Source: Moorella sp. E308F (GTDB lineage: Bacteria; Bacillota; DSM-521; Neomoorellales; Neomoorellaceae). From it: a DNA stretch of 64,000 bases. The notes under the pieces are model-generated. The model was not told the origin of the DNA. It did no database searches and was given only the letters and a program-made list of their open reading frames with translations. The DNA lies in assembly GCF_006538365.1 (NCBI RefSeq), contig NZ_BJKN01000002.1, positions 269,276 to 333,275 on the forward strand, in the 5' to 3' direction. Below are positions 16,735 through 27,062 of the stretch, in pieces. Position 1 is the first letter of the stretch. Each line of letters starts with the position of its first letter. Position numbers and translations under genes: made by a program.

Positions 16735-18284
16735 TGGCCCGGGCAGTTATGCTCCAGGGGACGAGTTCCAATGTCGGCAAGAGTGTCCTGGCGGCGGCCC
16801 TGTGCCGGATTTTTTACCGCGCCGGCTACCGGGTTGCTCCCTTTAAGTCCCAGAACATGGCCCTCAACTCCGGCGCTACCCCGGACGGCGGCGAAATGGG
16901 GCGCGCCCAGCTGGTGCAGGCATATGCGGCCGGGGTGCAGCCGCGGGTGGAAATGAACCCGGTCCTGCTTAAACCCACGGCCCACGCCCGCTCCCAGGTA
17001 ATCCTCCTGGGAAGGCCGGTGGGCAACCTGGGGGCCCGGGAGTACCACGGGAACTTTAACCAGGAACTGTGGCGCCACGTCGAGGCGGCTTATGCCACCC
17101 TGGCCAGGGAATTTGAGGTTATCGTCATTGAAGGCGCCGGCAGCCCGGCGGAGGTTAATCTGAAAGCCCATGAAATCGCCAATATGCGGGTGGCCAAAAT
17201 GGCCGGGGCGCCGGTGCTCCTGGTGGCCGATATCGACCGCGGCGGCGCCCTGGCGGCCATTGTCGGGACCCTGGAACTCCTGGACCCCGACGAGAGGGAG
17301 CTGGTGGCCGGGTTGATTATTAACAAATTCCGGGGCGATATGGATTTGCTGCAGCCGGCCCTGGATTTTCTGGAAAGGAAGACCGGCAAGCCCGTCCTGG
17401 GAGTTATACCCTTCCTGGCCCACGGCCTGCCGGAAGAAGATTCCGTGGTCCTGGAAGGAGCCTCCGGCCGTCCCACCGCTCCCGGCGAGGTGGAAATAGC
17501 CGTAATCAAGCTCCCGTGTATTGCCAACTTTACCGACTTTGACGCCCTGGAACGGGAAGACGGCGTTAACCTGCGCTATGTAGAGGATAAAAGTGCCCTC
17601 GGGAAGCCGGATCTCATCATCCTGCCGGGCAGCAAAAACACCATCGGCGACCTTTTATGGCTGCGGCAGCGGGGCCTGGAGGAGGCCATCAAAGAACTGG
17701 CGGCGCAGGGGACCCCGGTGGTGGGCATCTGCGGCGGCTACCAGATGCTGGGCCGGGAGATCGCCGACCCTGGCCATGTGGAGACTGACCACGACGGTAT
17801 CGCCGGGCTTGGCCTCTTACCGGTGCGGACGGTATTTCAACCTACCAAGGCCACCAACCTGGTACAGGGACGGGTAACAGGTACGGGACCTTTCCTGGGG
17901 CCGCTGCACGGCCTGGAAGTAAAAGGATACGAGATTCATATGGGGGCCAGTTACCTGGTAGGAGGCCGGCCGGCTTTTAAAATTACCCGGCGCGGGAACA
18001 ACCCGGTCGACATTGACGACGGGGCGCAAAGTCCTGACGGGCTGGTCTGGGGTACCTATATCCACGGTATCTGGGACAACGATCCCTTCCGCCACCGGGT
18101 ACTGGCCGCTTTAAGGGCCAGGCGCGGCCTGCCGGCCAGGGAAAGCGGTCTGGACTTTACCGCCGACCAGGAGCGCCGTTTTGACGCCCTGGCTGCCGTG
18201 GTGGCCAGGCACTTAGATCTGAAACGATTGGCGGCGATCATGGGTCTGGACCGGCCCCTGGCAGGTGACGGCCTTGGAGCCTAG
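16734..18284 (+). CDS. cobQ: Cobyric acid synthase (CbiP/CobQ)
   Basis: This glutamine-dependent amidotransferase adds amide groups to the b, d, e and g side chains of the corrin. The 516-residue protein starts with the P-loop-like dethiobiotin-synthetase-type domain (QGTSSNVGKSVLA, FKSQNMALNS). The glutaminase domain has GICGGYQMLG with the nucleophilic Cys and a C-terminal HGIWD. The start overlaps the cbiC stop by one base, and the end overlaps cbiB by 20 bases. Confidence 0.97.
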   Translation: MARAVMLQGTSSNVGKSVLAAALCRIFYRAGYRVAPFKSQNMALNSGATPDGGEMGRAQLVQAYAAGVQPRVEMNPVLLKPTAHARSQVILLGRPVGNLGAREYHGNFNQELWRHVEAAYATLAREFEVIVIEGAGSPAEVNLKAHEIANMRVAKMAGAPVLLVADIDRGGALAAIVGTLELLDPDERELVAGLIINKFRGDMDLLQPALDFLERKTGKPVLGVIPFLAHGLPEEDSVVLEGASGRPTAPGEVEIAVIKLPCIANFTDFDALEREDGVNLRYVEDKSALGKPDLIILPGSKNTIGDLLWLRQRGLEEAIKELAAQGTPVVGICGGYQMLGREIADPGHVETDHDGIAGLGLLPVRTVFQPTKATNLVQGRVTGTGPFLGPLHGLEVKGYEIHMGASYLVGGRPAFKITRRGNNPVDIDDGAQSPDGLVWGTYIHGIWDNDPFRHRVLAALRARRGLPARESGLDFTADQERRFDALAAVVARHLDLKRLAAIMGLDRPLAGDGLGA

Positions 18285-19236
18285 CGTCCTTTTGCTGGTC
18301 CTGGCCCTCCTCCTGGACCTGGCGGTGGGGGATCCGCCCTGGCTCCTGCACCCGACCCAGGTCATGGGTGCGGGTATCAGCGCCCTGGAAAAACTTTTGT
18401 GGCGGCCAAATGCTTCCCAGGGTTACCTGTTAGTTACGGGCGGGGTGGTAGTCGTCGGCATCGTCGGCGCCAGCTGGGCCATCACCTGGGGCTTGCTGGC
18501 AGCAGCCGGACGGATTAATTACTGGGTGGAGGTATTGCTGGCCGCGTGGCTGCTGGCTACAACCATAGCTCCCCGTGGCCTGGCGACAGCGGCCGCGGGA
18601 GTTGCCCGCTCCCTGGCGGCAGGCGACCTGCTGCAGGCCCGCCGGCAGGTGGGCTACATTGTCGGCCGGGATACGGCCGGCCTCTCGGCAGGCGAAGTGG
18701 TCCGGGCGACGGTGGAAACCGTAGCCGAGAATACCAGCGACGGCGTTATCGCTCCCCTGTTCTATTTTTTCCTGGGCGGTGTGCCCCTGGCCATGGCCTA
18801 CCGCGCCGTCAACACCCTGGATTCCATGCTGGGTTATAAAAACGACCGCTACCTTTTTTTCGGCCGGGCGGCGGCCCGGCTGGACGATGTGGCCAATTAT
18901 CTTCCCGCCAGGCTAACGGGGATAGCCTTATGTGTGGCGGCCGCCCTGCTGGGTTATGGCCGGCGGGCCTGGACGATTATGCGGCGCGATGCCCGCCGGC
19001 ACCCCAGCCCCAACAGCGGTTTTCCGGAGGCAGCGGTAGCCGGTGCCCTGGGGGTGCAGTTGGGCGGCCTCAACTACTACCAGGGGCGACCATCCCGGCG
19101 CCCCCTGATCGGCGAGGCCCGACAGGCGTTAAGGAAGGAGCATATCTCGCAGGCTGTCTGCCTCATGGCGGCGACCACGCTATTAGTATCCCTGGTCGGC
19201 GGGTTAATCCTGGGCCTTAAGGGGAACTGGTACTAA
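18265..19236 (+). CDS. cbiB: Adenosylcobinamide-phosphate synthase CbiB
   Basis: CbiB joins the aminopropanol arm (or its phosphate) to adenosylcobyric acid. The 323-residue polytopic membrane protein shows the family signatures LDLAVGDPP, HPTQVMG, YIVGRDT, AENTSDGVIAPL and AYRAVNTLDSMLGYKN, with about five hydrophobic segments. The GTG start lies inside cobQ; a TTG nine bases on is an alternative. The neighbouring CobD supplies aminopropanol phosphate. Confidence 0.95.
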   Translation: MTALEPSVLLLVLALLLDLAVGDPPWLLHPTQVMGAGISALEKLLWRPNASQGYLLVTGGVVVVGIVGASWAITWGLLAAAGRINYWVEVLLAAWLLATTIAPRGLATAAAGVARSLAAGDLLQARRQVGYIVGRDTAGLSAGEVVRATVETVAENTSDGVIAPLFYFFLGGVPLAMAYRAVNTLDSMLGYKNDRYLFFGRAAARLDDVANYLPARLTGIALCVAAALLGYGRRAWTIMRRDARRHPSPNSGFPEAAVAGALGVQLGGLNYYQGRPSRRPLIGEARQALRKEHISQAVCLMAATTLLVSLVGGLILGLKGNWY

Positions 19237-19250
19237 AAAGGAGCACCTGT

Positions 19251-20663
19251 ATGAGCCACAAGCGGATTGTTATTGCCGGCACCCGCAGCGGGGTGGGCAA
19301 AACGAGCATCGCCACCGGTTTAATGGCCGCCCTGGCGGCCAGGGGCTTGAAAGTCCAGGGCTTTAAAGTCGGGCCTGACTACATCGATCCCGGCTACCAT
19401 ACCCTGGCCACCGGCAGGCCCTCCCGCAACCTGGACACCTTTTTAATGTCTCCGGCAAACGTCCTGGAGGCTTTTTCCCGGGCTGCCGCCGGGGCTGAGA
19501 TAGCCATTATCGAAGGTGTCATGGGCCTCTATGACGGCCACAGGAGCAACGGCAGCGGCAGTACGGCGGCCGTCGCCCGCCTGCTGGCCGCCCCGGTCCT
19601 CCTGGTCGTGGACGCTACCTCCCTGGGCCAGAGTGCAGCCGCCGAAATCCTGGGTTACCGGGACTTTGATCCCGGGGTGCACCTGGTCGGGGTGATCCTC
19701 AACCGGGTCAGCAGCGAAAGCCACCTGCAGCTGCTCTGCCGGGCCATTGAAGAATATACCGGTATAAGGGTGGTGGGCTGGCTCAAAAGGGGAGCTTTAC
19801 CGGCCCTGCCTTCCCGGCACCTGGGGCTGATCCCGGCTGGAGAGCAAAAGGGATTAAAAGGGGTTCTGCAGGAGCTGGCTGCTGCCGTGGCGGCCGGCAT
19901 CAACCTGGAAGAGGTTGTTTCCCTGGCCGCAAAGGCCGGGCCCGCACCGGTCGGGGCGAGCCGGAGCTTTGCCGCGGCAGCCCTGCAGGCCGGCGGGCCG
20001 GTGCCGGTGGCCGTCGCCAGGGATGAGGCCTTCACCTTTTACTACCAGGATGCTCTGGATTATTTAACAGCCCTGGGAGCCGAGCTGATACCCTTCAGTC
20101 CCTTACACGATACCGCGCTGCCGGGGGAAGCCGCCGGGGTGATTATCGGCGGCGGTTTCCCGGAAATCTTCCTGGACCACCTGGCAGGCAACCAGCCTAT
20201 GCTTACCGACCTGCGCCGGCGGGTAGCTGAAGGTATGCCGGTTTATGCTGAGTGCGGCGGCCTCATGTACTTGACCCGGGGGATAACCGACCTGGAGGGC
20301 CGCACCTGGAAGCTGGCCGGGATAGTGCCGGCGGACTGCCGGATGCAGGCCAAACTGGCCGGCCTGGGCTACCGGGAAGCCGTTTTATACCAGGATAACC
20401 TCCTGGGCAAGAAAGGCGATCCGGTCCGGGGACACGAGTTCCACTATTCGCTGCTGACCGGTATGGCCGCAGACTTCCCGCCTGCTTATACCTGGTACGC
20501 CCGGGGGAACCTGTACTACGAAGGTTACGCCACTCGTGGGCTGCTGGCTTCTTACCTGCATTTACATTTCCTGGGCAACCAGCAGGCCGCAGCCAATTTC
20601 CTGGCGGCATGCAGGAGATTTTTTAAAACCTACCGGAGGAGGAATGCTTCGTGCAATTATTAA
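19251..20663 (+). CDS. cbiA: Cobyrinate a,c-diamide synthase (CbiA/CobB)
   Basis: CbiA amidates the a and c carboxylates of cobyrinate with glutamine and ATP. The 470-residue protein has GTRSGVGKTSIATGL (P-loop type), KVGPDYIDPG and EGVMGLYDG in the synthetase domain, and AECGGLMYL with the catalytic Cys in the glutaminase domain. ATG 19251 follows AAGGAGCACC. In this operon it stands late, after cobQ, so gene order does not follow reaction order. Its 3' end overlaps cobT by 13 bases. Confidence 0.96.
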   Translation: MSHKRIVIAGTRSGVGKTSIATGLMAALAARGLKVQGFKVGPDYIDPGYHTLATGRPSRNLDTFLMSPANVLEAFSRAAAGAEIAIIEGVMGLYDGHRSNGSGSTAAVARLLAAPVLLVVDATSLGQSAAAEILGYRDFDPGVHLVGVILNRVSSESHLQLLCRAIEEYTGIRVVGWLKRGALPALPSRHLGLIPAGEQKGLKGVLQELAAAVAAGINLEEVVSLAAKAGPAPVGASRSFAAAALQAGGPVPVAVARDEAFTFYYQDALDYLTALGAELIPFSPLHDTALPGEAAGVIIGGGFPEIFLDHLAGNQPMLTDLRRRVAEGMPVYAECGGLMYLTRGITDLEGRTWKLAGIVPADCRMQAKLAGLGYREAVLYQDNLLGKKGDPVRGHEFHYSLLTGMAADFPPAYTWYARGNLYYEGYATRGLLASYLHLHFLGNQQAAANFLAACRRFFKTYRRRNASCNY

Positions 20664-21712
20664 ACCAGACTCTGGCCGCCATCAAACCCCTGGATGAGGA
20701 GGCCATGGCCAGGGCCCAGGCCCACCTCGACGACCTCACCAAGCCGCCGGGAAGCCTGGGGACCCTGGAGGCAATTGCCCGGCAGCTGGCCGGGATTAAA
20801 GGAGAAGTGCCGCGGCGGTTATCCCGCAAGACCCATATCCTCATGGCCGGGGACCATGGGGTGGTAGCTGAGGGAGTCAGTGCTTTTCCCCAGGAAGTTA
20901 CACCCCAGATGGTAATGAACTTTGTTAATGGCGGAGCGGCAATCAACGTTCTGGCCCGCCATGCCGGGGCGGAACTGGTTCTGGTGGATGTCGGGGTGGC
21001 TGCCGAACTGCCGGACCTCCCGGGTTTACTGAAAAGAAAAGTAGCCCCCGGTACGGCCAACCTGGCCCGGGGCCCGGCCATGACCAGGGAGCAGGCCATT
21101 GCCGCCCTGGAAGTCGGTATCGAGGTTGCCAATGAGAAAATTGCCGCCGGCAGCGATCTGCTGGGCATTGGTGAGATGGGCATCGGCAACACCACCCCCA
21201 GCACGGCCATCCTGGCCGCCTTCAGCGGCCTGCCGCTAGACAAAATTACCGGCCGGGGGACGGGGGTTGATGATCAACGCCTGCAGCTAAAAATTAATGC
21301 CATTCGCCGGGGGCTGGAAGTAAATCGCCCCAATCCCGAAGATCCCCTGGATGTCCTGGCCAAGGTAGGGGGATTGGAGATTGCCGGCATGGCCGGGGTT
21401 ATCCTGGCCGGGGCAGCCGGCCGGGTACCGGTGCTTATCGACGGCTTTATTTCCGGAGCGGCAGCCTTGGTGGCCGCCCGCCTGGCACCGGGGGCCAAAG
21501 CATACATCCTGGCCTCCCATCTTTCCGAAGAACCCGGGCATGCAGCCGCCCTGGAACTGCTGGGCCTTAAGCCCATGCTCACCATGCAGATGCGCCTGGG
21601 CGAGGGTACCGGGGCCGCCCTGGGAATGACCCTGGTCGAGGCAGCCATTAAGATCTACCACGAGATGGCTACCTTCAGCCAGGCCGGCGTTTCAGGGGCG
21701 CTTGACAGTTGA
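20651..21712 (+). CDS. cobT: Nicotinate-nucleotide:dimethylbenzimidazole phosphoribosyltransferase
   Basis: CobT makes alpha-ribazole phosphate, the lower ligand nucleotide. In the 353-residue protein LTKPPGSLGTLE, MAGDHGV, FVNGGAAIN, EMGIGNTT and the GRGTGVDD loop are all family signatures; the catalytic Glu is in the HLSEEPGH region or its C-terminal neighbour. GTG 20651 follows GGAGGAGG inside the cbiA end. No benzimidazole-synthesis gene (bza) is in the window, so the base used cannot be told from here. Confidence 0.96.
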   Translation: MQLLNQTLAAIKPLDEEAMARAQAHLDDLTKPPGSLGTLEAIARQLAGIKGEVPRRLSRKTHILMAGDHGVVAEGVSAFPQEVTPQMVMNFVNGGAAINVLARHAGAELVLVDVGVAAELPDLPGLLKRKVAPGTANLARGPAMTREQAIAALEVGIEVANEKIAAGSDLLGIGEMGIGNTTPSTAILAAFSGLPLDKITGRGTGVDDQRLQLKINAIRRGLEVNRPNPEDPLDVLAKVGGLEIAGMAGVILAGAAGRVPVLIDGFISGAAALVAARLAPGAKAYILASHLSEEPGHAAALELLGLKPMLTMQMRLGEGTGAALGMTLVEAAIKIYHEMATFSQAGVSGALDS

Positions 21713-22476
21713 AAGGCCAGCTCAATGCCTTCCTTGCCGCCCTCCAGTTTTTGACACGTATCCGTTTAAGCAGCGGGGATAATCCTCCGGAAGCCTGGCA
21801 AAGGAGCGTCGCCTATTTTCCCCTGGTAGGGCTGCTTTTAGGGTTAATCCTTGCCGGTGCCTGGCAGGCATTGAGCTACCTGGTCCCTGCTTCCGCCCGG
21901 GCCGGCCTGGTTCTGGCCCTGGCGGTTTTCTTAAGCGGCGGCCTGCACCTGGACGGCTTTATCGACAGCATGGACGGCCTTTTTTCCGGCCGGGAGCGGG
22001 AACGCATCCTGGCCATCATGAAAGACAGCCATGTGGGTGCCCACGGCGTAACGGCAGTAGTCACCCTGCTGGTATTAAAATACAGCCTTTTGGCGGCCCT
22101 GCCGCCCGGGCACCTCTGGCTGGCCGGGCTGCCGCTACCGCCGTCGCTGGTGTTGATGCCTGTCTTGAGCCGCTGGGCCATGGTACCGGCCCTGACCTGT
22201 TTCCCTTATGCCCGCAAGGAAGGGCTGGGCACCCTTTTCCAGGCCGGCCGGGGCCGCCGCAGCCTGGTTACAGCCACCCTGATAACTGCCCTGCTGGGCT
22301 GGTTGATAATGGGACCTGCGGGCCTGGTTTACCTGCTGCTGGTGGGCCTGGTGTCCCTGGGCTGGTGCAACTGGATCCGGCGGCTCCTGGGGGGGCTGAC
22401 CGGCGATACCTACGGTGCCCTGGCCGAAATAACCGAGGTCTTTATCCTGGCGGCGTATTTTTTCAGGCCGTGGTAA
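21709..22476 (+). CDS. cobS: Adenosylcobinamide-GDP ribazoletransferase CobS
   Basis: CobS joins AdoCbi-GDP to alpha-ribazole (phosphate) at the membrane. The 255-residue hydrophobic protein has about six membrane segments and the conserved acidic motif LDGFIDSMDGLFSG near residue 82, followed by KDSHVGAHG. A late GDTYGALAEITE motif is also typical. The start overlaps the cobT stop (TTGA, 4 bases). Confidence 0.96.
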   Translation: MKGQLNAFLAALQFLTRIRLSSGDNPPEAWQRSVAYFPLVGLLLGLILAGAWQALSYLVPASARAGLVLALAVFLSGGLHLDGFIDSMDGLFSGRERERILAIMKDSHVGAHGVTAVVTLLVLKYSLLAALPPGHLWLAGLPLPPSLVLMPVLSRWAMVPALTCFPYARKEGLGTLFQAGRGRRSLVTATLITALLGWLIMGPAGLVYLLLVGLVSLGWCNWIRRLLGGLTGDTYGALAEITEVFILAAYFFRPW

Positions 22477-22489
22477 GGGGGTGGAAGCC

Positions 22490-23440
22490 ATGCAGGGCGT
22501 AGCCCTGGCCCGTGGTGCCTGCGGCGAATTAGTGCAGGGGATGGTCGACGGTAAATACTTCCTCATTACCTGCCCGATTAATATTAGTGCCGAAGCGACT
22601 GTAACTCTGGTCCCCGGGGGCCGCTTTCAGGGTCCTCCCGGCAAGAGTAAGGCTCTGGCGGCGGCACGCCTGACCATGGCCCGGCTGGGAGAAAAGCAGT
22701 GGGGCGCCCGGTTGACCATAAACAACCCCCTGCCGCCGGGCAAGGGGTTGGCCAGCAGTACAGCCGATGTGGCGGCGGCAGCCGCGGCTACAGCCAGGGC
22801 CCTGGGAGCCGAACTATCCCTGGAAGAGATTAAAAGGATCGCCTTGGCCATTGAACCGAGTGACGGTACCTTCCTACCGGGTATTGTCCTTTTTGATCAC
22901 CTCCGGGGTGAATTCTGGGAGAGTTTAGGGGAACCGCCGCCCCTGGCCATTTTAATCGTCGATCTGGGCGGCACGGTTGATACCATCCTCTTTAACCAGC
23001 GCCGCGATCTTATGGCTTTAAACCGGGCCAAGGAAGGGGCTGTCCGCCGGGCGGTGGCCCTGGTGCGGGAAGGGCTGGCCTCCGGCCGGGTGGAATTAAT
23101 CGCCCGGGGTGCTACTTTAAGCGCCCTGGCCAACCAGGAAATTCTCCATAAACCGGAACTGGAAACCCTGGTGGAGCTGGCTACCGGCCTGGGAGCCCTG
23201 GGGGTAAATGTAGCCCACAGCGGTACGGTGGCAGGTATCCTCTATCGACCTGGAGAAGTAGATAGCGATGAACTGGAAAGAAAAATCCGGGCAGTATTTC
23301 CCTATGTACATTTTATCCGGGCTACCATGACCGGTGGTGGAGTGGAGGCCAGGGATGAATTATGGCTTACGGGCAAAGAGGTAATGGCGGCAGGAAGCTG
23401 GGCAGGCCGGTTCACGGCGGCGACTGGCAGGGGGCGGTAG
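22490..23440 (+). CDS. pduX: GHMP kinase, PduX-like L-threonine kinase
   Basis: PduX makes L-threonine O-3-phosphate, the substrate that CobD decarboxylates to aminopropanol phosphate. The 316-residue protein has the GHMP ATP-binding motif PLPPGKGLASSTAD near residue 80, an N-terminal GACGELVQG segment and a C-terminal SGTVAG plus TGGGVEA. The direct position before cobD supports threonine as substrate, though GHMP kinases vary. ATG 22490 is preferred; GTG 22481 abuts the GGGGG binding site. Confidence 0.88.
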   Translation: MQGVALARGACGELVQGMVDGKYFLITCPINISAEATVTLVPGGRFQGPPGKSKALAAARLTMARLGEKQWGARLTINNPLPPGKGLASSTADVAAAAAATARALGAELSLEEIKRIALAIEPSDGTFLPGIVLFDHLRGEFWESLGEPPPLAILIVDLGGTVDTILFNQRRDLMALNRAKEGAVRRAVALVREGLASGRVELIARGATLSALANQEILHKPELETLVELATGLGALGVNVAHSGTVAGILYRPGEVDSDELERKIRAVFPYVHFIRATMTGGGVEARDELWLTGKEVMAAGSWAGRFTAATGRGR

Positions 23441-24486
23441 AAAAATACGGCTGGCAGCCGGAAGAAATACTGGACTTCAGTGCTAATATCAACCCCCTGG
23501 GGCCGCCCGCAAGGGTCCTCGAAACCTTGCAGCAGAACCTGCCGGCCATCCGGCGCTACCCTGATCCCCGCTGCCGGCAGTTAAAAAAGGCCCTGGCTGA
23601 TTATCTGCAGGTAGAACCGGCCGCCGTTATTGCCGCCAATGGAGCTACGGAATTGATCTATCTCATCTGCCAGACTTTAAAGCCGCGCCGCGTCCTTATC
23701 CCCGAGCCGACCTTCAGCGAATATCGCCGCGCCGCTGTAACTGCCGGCGCCGAAGTGGTGACGCTGGAGCTCAACCCTGCCTCTTCCTTTGCCCTGGATA
23801 TAGACCGCTGGCGGGAAAAGCTGGAAAGAATAGATCTCGCCTTTTTATGCAATCCCAACAACCCCACTGGCCAGCTCCTGGAGAAAGCGGTTTTGAAAGA
23901 AATTGTGGAACTCTGCCGGCGGCGCGGCGTTTTTCTTGTTGTCGATGAATCCTTCCTCGATTTCCTCCCCAACTGGCCGGAACTTTCCCTGGGCAGCCGG
24001 GCGGCTGCCAGGGAAGGTTTATTTACCCTGCGCTCCCTGACAAAAATTTTTGCCCTGCCGGGGCTGCGCCTGGGCTGCGGGGTGACCCATCCGGAGCTGG
24101 CGGCCAGGCTGGAAGCGCGGCGGGACCCCTGGAGCGTTAATATCCTGGCCCAGATGGCCGGGGTTGCGGCCCTAGCCGACGGCGAGTATTTGAAGGCGAC
24201 CCGGGAATTAATAAGGCGGGAAAAAGAATATCTTTATCATGGGCTGGCGGGGCTGGCAGGATTCCGGCCCTATCATCCCGAAGTTAATTTTATCCTGACG
24301 GATATTTCCGCCAGCGGCCTGACGGTTCCAGAGCTGGCAGCGCAGCTGGTGCGAGAACGCATCTTAATTCGCGACTGTTCTTCTTTTCCCGGCCTGGGGC
24401 CCGCCTATTTTCGTGTGGCCGTACTTGACCGGGGAGCCAACCAGAAGCTCTTGCGCGCTTTAAAGAGAGCAGTGGAGGAGAGTTAA
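23362..24486 (+). CDS. cobD: Threonine-phosphate decarboxylase CobD
   Basis: A 374-residue fold-type I PLP enzyme that decarboxylates L-threonine-O-3-phosphate. FSANINPLGPP near the N-terminus, NPNNPTGQ, VVDESFLDF and the PLP lysine in LRSLTKIFALPGLRLG identify it against HisC. The start codon choice gives an unusually long 79-base overlap with the kinase gene upstream; no other ATG, GTG or TTG lies between this ATG and the conserved HGGDW segment, so the overlap looks real. Confidence 0.93.
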   Translation: MAYGQRGNGGRKLGRPVHGGDWQGAVEKYGWQPEEILDFSANINPLGPPARVLETLQQNLPAIRRYPDPRCRQLKKALADYLQVEPAAVIAANGATELIYLICQTLKPRRVLIPEPTFSEYRRAAVTAGAEVVTLELNPASSFALDIDRWREKLERIDLAFLCNPNNPTGQLLEKAVLKEIVELCRRRGVFLVVDESFLDFLPNWPELSLGSRAAAREGLFTLRSLTKIFALPGLRLGCGVTHPELAARLEARRDPWSVNILAQMAGVAALADGEYLKATRELIRREKEYLYHGLAGLAGFRPYHPEVNFILTDISASGLTVPELAAQLVRERILIRDCSSFPGLGPAYFRVAVLDRGANQKLLRALKRAVEES

Positions 24487-25131
24487 TTGGAAGGTACAAG
24501 GGTTTACCTGGTCCGCCATGGTGAAACGGAGTGGAACAACGCGGGGCGCTACCAGGGGCATTCGGATGTAGCTTTGAGCCCGAGAGGCCGGCAGCAGGCG
24601 GAATTGCTGCGCGAACGTTTTCGCCATGTTTCCCTGGACGGTGTTTACAGCAGCGATCTCAGCCGGGCCCGGGAAACGGCGGCCACCATCGCCGCCCCCC
24701 ACGGCCTGGAAGTTAATACAGTTACGGGCTTAAGGGAAATAAACTTTGGCGCCTGGGAAGGCCTGACCTACCAGGAGATAGTGGCGGGCTTCCCCTGCGA
24801 GTGGGAAGCATGGCGGCGGGATCCTGCTAATAAGATTGTCCCCGGCGGTGAAAGTTTCCGGCAGGTCATGGAGCGCGCATGGCGAGCCTTTAACGGGATC
24901 GTCCGGCAGGAAAAGGGGCGCAATATCCTGCTCGTCGCCCACGGCGGCAGTCTCAGGGCCCTTATCTGCGCCATCCTGGGGCTGGATTTAACTGCTGTCT
25001 GGCGCTTTCGCCTGGACAACACCGGGGTGAGTATTGTCGATTGTTATGACGATAAGCATATCCTGGTGCTATTAAATGATACTCACCACCTGGAAACCAT
25101 GGGCGGGCCCGACGGCAGCGGTATTTTATAA
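24487..25131 (+). CDS. cobC: Alpha-ribazole phosphatase (histidine phosphatase family)
   Basis: A 214-residue phosphoglycerate-mutase-like phosphatase with the catalytic VRHGETEWNN at the N-terminus, SDLSRARETA and the second catalytic His in VAHGGSLRA. In cobalamin synthesis CobC removes the phosphate from alpha-ribazole phosphate or cobalamin phosphate. Function is inferred mainly from its place directly after cobD; general sugar-phosphate phosphatases look similar. TTG start follows GGAGGAGAG. Confidence 0.88.
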   Translation: MEGTRVYLVRHGETEWNNAGRYQGHSDVALSPRGRQQAELLRERFRHVSLDGVYSSDLSRARETAATIAAPHGLEVNTVTGLREINFGAWEGLTYQEIVAGFPCEWEAWRRDPANKIVPGGESFRQVMERAWRAFNGIVRQEKGRNILLVAHGGSLRALICAILGLDLTAVWRFRLDNTGVSIVDCYDDKHILVLLNDTHHLETMGGPDGSGIL

Positions 25132-25188
25132 TCAATCCAGGGTAAAAGGATACCCTTTAAGGCAAACTACCTCCAGGAGGTGTTTGCC

Positions 25189-25416
25189 GTGGATCCTACC
25201 TTCAAGCCCGCGCGAGTGCCCTGGAGCACCCGGCCCGGCTTAAAAGAAATGGCAGCTGAGGTCGGGGTGGATTTTGACCGCTTCCTGGCCGGACTGGCTG
25301 CCAACCGCTCCGATACCGAACTGGCAGCCGAATTTGGGGTGGATTGTCAGGTTATTTTTCGCCTGCGGGACCATTTTGAACGTTACGGGCTTCATTCCAT
25401 CATGGGGCAGGATTAG
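25189..25416 (+). CDS. Small helix-turn-helix protein ending the cobalamin operon
   Basis: A 75-residue protein whose C-terminal half (SDTELAAEFGVDCQVIFRL) looks like a helix-turn-helix, with an N-terminal segment rich in Pro and Trp. GTG 25189 lies 7-8 bases after AGGAGG; the upstream in-frame GTG at 25180 overlaps that site. It is cotranscribed with the cobalamin genes and followed at once by a terminator. I do not recognise a named family. A DNA-binding role is inferred only from the helix pattern. Confidence 0.72.
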   Translation: MDPTFKPARVPWSTRPGLKEMAAEVGVDFDRFLAGLAANRSDTELAAEFGVDCQVIFRLRDHFERYGLHSIMGQD

Positions 25417-25441
25417 CCGGGTTTCCCGGCTATTTTTTTAT
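25415..25441 (+). terminator. Terminator of the cobalamin operon
   Basis: AGCCGGG (25415-25421) pairs with CCCGGCT (25425-25431) across a three-base loop and is followed by ATTTTTTTAT. The hairpin begins within the stop codon of the small HTH gene. Confidence 0.9.
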
Positions 25442-25529
25442 TTCCTCTGGGAGCTGATATCAGGTATAATTAGGAACAACCCTGATCAGCTTGGACAGGA
25501 CAGGCGGCTGGTACTGGCTACCTTGTTTA

Positions 25530-25538
25530 TGGTATAAT
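25530..25538 (+). promoter_or_regulatory. guaB promoter, extended -10
   Basis: TGG directly before TATAAT (25533-25538) makes an extended -10; the -35 region is weak. A second TATAAT is at 25465-25470. Both lie between the cobalamin operon terminator and guaB. Confidence 0.6.
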
Positions 25539-25561
25539 TAAACAATAATTTGGTCCTGTAA

Positions 25562-27028
<1,467 letters not shown>

Positions 27029-27062
27029 GGCCTGGGCATAACTTGGAGAGGAGTGGAAGCAA

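Noticed and set aside
16731-17423. 230-codon minus-strand frame opposite cobQ
   Set aside because: Shadow of the cobQ coding frame with no start signal or domain.
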